From: Chryseobacterium populi
Lineage (GTDB): Bacteria > Bacteroidota > Bacteroidia > Flavobacteriales > Weeksellaceae
Direction: 5' to 3'
Length of the DNA: 64,000 nt
Assembly: GCF_000282115.1 (NCBI RefSeq)
Contig: NZ_AKJY01000030.1
Location: 1 to 64,000 of the forward strand
The notes beneath the pieces are model-generated. The model worked only from the letters and a program-made list of their open reading frames with translations. It made no database searches and had not been told where the DNA came from. Positions 61,676 through 64,000 of the stretch are shown here, one piece after another; positions within the stretch are counted from its first letter, which is position 1; each line of letters starts with the position of its first letter. The position numbers were made by a program, and so were the translations under genes.

Positions 61676-62097
61676 AAGAAAATCTGAATATCGGATATTC
61701 GGATTTTTTGATTAAAGCTAAAAAATTTAAAAATGAAATCTCCTACCTAGTAAGGAAGTGTATCTTCAATGTATATAAACCAGGTCTCAGGTTGCTTGAG
61801 TCTGTTTATCAGAAAATTTTAATCTATGAACTGGAAGAAAATGGTCTTGATATAAAGTCGGAAGTATCGTCACCTATAATTTATGATAATAAGCGCTTTG
61901 ACCTCAATTTTAAAATTGATATCATGGTAGAAAATCCGGTTATCCTTGAACACAAATCGGTAAGAAACTTAGAAGACATTCATTTCAAACAACCAAGCAC
62001 ATATTTAAAACTTTCAAATAAGAAATTGGGATTGCCTGTTAATTTTAATACACCGAATATTTTAGATGGGATAAAGAGAGTTGTGAATAATCTTTAG
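61651..62097 (+). CDS. GxxExxY-family protein with altered motif
   Basis: From the ATG at 61651 the protein has 148 residues and overlaps the DUF4349 gene by 25 bp in another frame. It matches the PD-(D/E)XK-like GxxExxY family: L-L-E-S-V-Y-Q, D-I-M-V (the metal-binding Asp), I-L-E-H-K-S (E-x-K) and N-F-N-T-P-N-I-L-D-G-I-K-R at the end. The leading Gly of GxxExxY is replaced by Arg (R-L-L-E-S-V-Y) or displaced by a two-residue insertion. The nuclease-type core (Asp, Glu-x-Lys) is otherwise present. The role of the family is unknown. Confidence 0.85.
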   Translation: MEIPKKKIEENLNIGYSDFLIKAKKFKNEISYLVRKCIFNVYKPGLRLLESVYQKILIYELEENGLDIKSEVSSPIIYDNKRFDLNFKIDIMVENPVILEHKSVRNLEDIHFKQPSTYLKLSNKKLGLPVNFNTPNILDGIKRVVNNL

Positions 62098-62106
62098 TTA
62101 TTTTTT

Positions 62107-62157
62107 CTCGCAGATTTTATACAATTAAATTAATTTCTAACTAAAATAATCTGCGAG
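62107..62157. repeat. CTCGCAGATT/AATCTGCGAG inverted repeat
   Basis: Two perfect 10-bp arms (62107-62116 and 62148-62157) enclose a 31-base AT-rich loop between convergent genes. The loop length is unlike a normal terminator; 'cgcagatt' words are frequent in flavobacterial intergenic repeats. Confidence 0.6.
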
Positions 62158-62185
62158 CTTAAAATATACCAATTTCAAATGTAGA

Positions 62186-62884
62186 TTATTTCCCTAAAAC
62201 AAACACCGCCGGGATTTTATGCAGTTCAGGTTTCTGTTTCTGCCAGTCTTTAATGGTTTTTGTTTTTATAAATTCATGTTCCGGATCATTGATATCAGCA
62301 GCAATACAGAGTTTGGTATTCGGGGTGAGAAATTTACATAAATCTTCAAAAAGCTGATTATTCCGGTAAGGGGTTTCCATAAAGATCTGGGAATAACCTG
62401 TTTTCTGTACCAGGCTCTCCAGATGCAGGATCTGTTTCTTTTTTTCTCCTTTATCAATAGGAAGATAACCGTTGAAGCTGAATTCCTGACCATTAAATCC
62501 ACTTGAAATCAATGCTAGAATAATAGAAGACGGCCCGGAAACAGGAATTACCCTGATGTTTTTTTCATGACACCATTTTACAATTAAATTCCCCGGATCT
62601 GCAATACATGGAAGGCCTGCTTCTGAAAGCAATCCGAAGTCCTGACCTTTCAGCATCAGCTCCTGCGCTTCTTTGATATCCGCATTTTCAGTATACTTAT
62701 CCAAAAGGAAAAGCTTCAGATCTGACTGTTTTTTCTCCGGAGCAAAAAATTTAACCACTTTTCTGGCTGTTTTTTCATTTTCCACAAACAAATAATCTGT
62801 TTGCATGATATAATCTTTCAGGACCGGGGAGAAATGGTTGATTGAAGTATTCTCTGATAAATAGGCGGGTAAGAGGAAAAGCAT
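62186..62884 (-). CDS. RsmI-like tetrapyrrole-methylase family SAM methyltransferase
   Basis: The 232-residue protein shows the family motifs L-S-E-A-G-L-P-C-I-A-D-P-G (near 86-98; usual form S-D-A-G-x-P-x-I-x-D-P-G) and V-S-G-P-S-S near 117. RsmI 2'-O-methylates C1402 of 16S rRNA; this shorter Bacteroidetes relative may do the same or act on another substrate. The gene begins four bases after the stop of the NTF2-like gene and ends the operon. Confidence 0.85.
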   Translation of the reverse strand: MLFLLPAYLSENTSINHFSPVLKDYIMQTDYLFVENEKTARKVVKFFAPEKKQSDLKLFLLDKYTENADIKEAQELMLKGQDFGLLSEAGLPCIADPGNLIVKWCHEKNIRVIPVSGPSSIILALISSGFNGQEFSFNGYLPIDKGEKKKQILHLESLVQKTGYSQIFMETPYRNNQLFEDLCKFLTPNTKLCIAADINDPEHEFIKTKTIKDWQKQKPELHKIPAVFVLGK

Positions 62885-62888
62885 TGTA

Positions 62889-63389
62889 TTATTTTTTTGT
62901 TCTTTCTTGTAGTGAAGGTTGCGGAAAATATTTAGTTAAATCCATTGAAAATGTAACTGAAGTTATTTTCCAGCTACCATTGATTTTCATAAGGGTCCAG
63001 ATTTCTTTTCCCCAATTAGACATTTTGCCGTCGTACCAGAAACTGTAATCGAAGTTGGCAGAAGCAATTGATCCGTCTTCAATAATTTTAATATTATCGA
63101 ATTTTTCTTCAGCCTTATCATCCTTAAATCCTCTGATAAAAGCTTTATAATCATCAGTAAAATAACTTTCTGCTTTAGGATTTTTTTCTAACCGCTTTGC
63201 ATGGGTTCTTTCTGTAAAAATTCCCTTCCAGAGAACAGGTTCCTGAAATAAGGAAATAAATTTGGCTTCATCCCTTGTTTTAATACACCCCATAAAATCA
63301 TCCATTACTTTACGGATTTCGGTTTCATCTTTAGTCTGCGCAAAACAGAGATTAAACCCAAGCAAAAGCAAAAGTAATACACTTTTCAT
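62889..63389 (-). CDS. Secreted NTF2-like protein
   Basis: The 166-residue product has a signal peptide ending at C-F-A-Q (residue 18) and an NTF2-like fold (I-R-K-V-M-D-D-F near 26, then K-I-N-G-S-W-K-I-T-S-V near 134). It lies between the phosphatase and rsmI-like genes with gaps of two and four bases, so the three form one operon. No catalytic residues are evident. Confidence 0.8.
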   Translation of the reverse strand: MKSVLLLLLLGFNLCFAQTKDETEIRKVMDDFMGCIKTRDEAKFISLFQEPVLWKGIFTERTHAKRLEKNPKAESYFTDDYKAFIRGFKDDKAEEKFDNIKIIEDGSIASANFDYSFWYDGKMSNWGKEIWTLMKINGSWKITSVTFSMDLTKYFPQPSLQERTKK

Positions 63390-63391
63390 AT

Positions 63392-63838
63392 TTATAATAT
63401 TTTGTTTATTATCGCATCACAGCCTTTATCCAGAAGTTGAAATACTTCTTCGAAATCATTCATATCGCCCCAATAAGGATCCGGCACCTCTGCATTTTTG
63501 TGATCTCCCAGTACTTCTAAAAATAATGAAATCTTCTGACGTTGTTCTTCATTTTTCGCTTTTGAAATCACATCTTCATACACATCGATATCCATACAGT
63601 AAATCTTATCAAAAACATCAAGGTCTTCTTTTGTAATGGGCCTTGATTTTTGTTTGGAAATATCAATCCCGTGATTGGCAGCCGTTTTTATTGCTCTCTT
63701 ATCCGGATGTTCCCCTTCATGCATTGAGATCGTACCTACAGAGTCTACAAAAAAATGCCCGGGTACTTTAGTCTTCATAATTCCTTCTGCTAAAGGGCTT
63801 CTGCAGATGTTTCCCAAGCAAACCATCAGTAATTTCAT
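63392..63838 (-). CDS. Low-molecular-weight protein tyrosine phosphatase
   Basis: The 148-residue enzyme has the phosphatase loop C-L-G-N-I-C-R-S-P (nucleophile Cys7, Arg13) and the general acid Asp in V-P-D-P-Y-W near 118. Such enzymes remove phosphate from tyrosines, often on capsule-export kinases. It starts the three-gene operon; a TAGTTTTG box 29 bases upstream fits a promoter. Confidence 0.95.
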   Translation of the reverse strand: MKLLMVCLGNICRSPLAEGIMKTKVPGHFFVDSVGTISMHEGEHPDKRAIKTAANHGIDISKQKSRPITKEDLDVFDKIYCMDIDVYEDVISKAKNEEQRQKISLFLEVLGDHKNAEVPDPYWGDMNDFEEVFQLLDKGCDAIINKIL

Positions 63839-63867
63839 ATTTCAGTAAATTAAGCTAAAATTTTAAA

Positions 63868-63875
63868 CAAAACTA
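63868..63875 (-). promoter_or_regulatory. -7 box for the phosphatase operon
   Basis: TAGTTTTG on the minus strand, directly after the upstream terminator and 29 bases before the ATG. Confidence 0.55.
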
Positions 63876-63880
63876 AATAA

Positions 63881-63910
63881 AAAATGAAGAATAATTTTAT
63901 TCTTCATTTT
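63881..63910. terminator. Terminator after the gene at the right edge
   Basis: A perfect 14-bp stem (63881-63894 with 63897-63910) rich in A on one side and T on the other. On the minus strand it ends the partial gene that enters from the right edge. Confidence 0.88.
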
Positions 63911-63931
63911 CATTTATATCAATTAAATATA

Positions 63932-64000
63932 TTAATGTTTGATTCTTTCCGTAAGTTCTTTTACATACTTTTTCACTTCCTTATCAATCTTGGAAACATC
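63932..64000 (-). CDS. dnaA: Partial gene, 3' end, probably dnaA
   Basis: The last 22 codons of a minus-strand gene enter from the right edge and end in TAA at 63932-63934. The peptide is Lys/Glu-rich and helical (D-V-S-K-I-D-K-E-V-K-K-Y-V at its start), like the end of DnaA in this phylum. The order dnaA, LMW phosphatase, RsmI-like methyltransferase is one I remember from other flavobacteria. With so few residues the identity stays uncertain. Confidence 0.5.
   Translation of the reverse strand, partial: DVSKIDKEVKKYVKELTERIKH

Overview
The window is an AT-rich chromosomal segment of a flavobacterium, most likely Chryseobacterium or a close relative. The evidence is a complete SusC/SusD-type starch locus, a secreted protease with a type IX secretion (T9SS) C-terminal domain, repeated Bacteroidetes-type promoters (TAnnTTTG, with a TTG/TTTG box about 20 bp upstream in the best cases), little visible Shine-Dalgarno sequence, and a GG-leader peptide of the kind annotated as 'bacteriocin-like protein' in Chryseobacterium. 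No rRNA, tRNA, CRISPR array, prophage or intact insertion sequence was seen. The species call is an inference.

Layout. 1-6.1 kb (+): pnuC with a coupled Asn-rich lipoprotein, dapF, mltG and a TonB-dependent receptor. 6.1-9.3 kb (-): sugar-nucleotide and surface-polysaccharide genes (cytidylyltransferase, galE, a small membrane protein, a DegT-type aminotransferase). 9.3-25 kb: mixed housekeeping and secreted functions (T9SS subtilase, ppc, HTH membrane regulator, two-motif aspartyl-protease-like protein, yqhD-like alcohol dehydrogenase, lipocalin-like lipoprotein, GDSL esterase, DEAD-box helicase, UbiB kinase, a 52-residue Cys-rich GG-leader peptide at 23245-23403, a GNAT/nitrilase fusion), then two unknown genes. 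26-33 kb (-): purine block purM-purN-amidotransferase homologue-purH-purD-guaA, preceded by a promoter, a 24-codon reading frame and a terminator-like hairpin that resemble an attenuation leader. 33.2-35.8 kb: a redox group (FMN reductase, pirin, HxlR regulator divergent from azoR). 36.1-47.9 kb (-): starch/maltodextrin locus susC-susD-susE-susB(GH97)-susA(GH13), an NTF2-like protein and a sugar MFS permease. 48.2-54 kb: metG, a methyltransferase, and a VWA/MoxR-like AAA pair. 54.3-59.4 kb (-): AraC regulator-TolC-HlyD-MFS tripartite efflux operon. 59.6-64 kb: DUF2891, DUF4349 and GxxExxY proteins, then rsmI-like/NTF2-like/LMW-phosphatase genes next to what is probably the 3' end of dnaA at the right edge.

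How they work together. The sus block describes outer-membrane capture of maltodextrins, hydrolysis by GH13 and GH97 enzymes and uptake by the SLC45-like permease. The purine block covers several steps of IMP synthesis and the last step to GMP. The redox group looks like a quinone/electrophile response, with a palindrome of the HxlR (YodB-like) type over the azoR promoter.

The most unusual items are the GG-leader Cys-rich peptide without a visible exporter, the amidotransferase homologue in the purine operon that keeps the Cys but lacks the His-x-Glu pair, the candidate purM attenuator, recurring leaderless-type promoters (-7 box 4-5 nt from the ATG), and several families of dispersed intergenic repeats.
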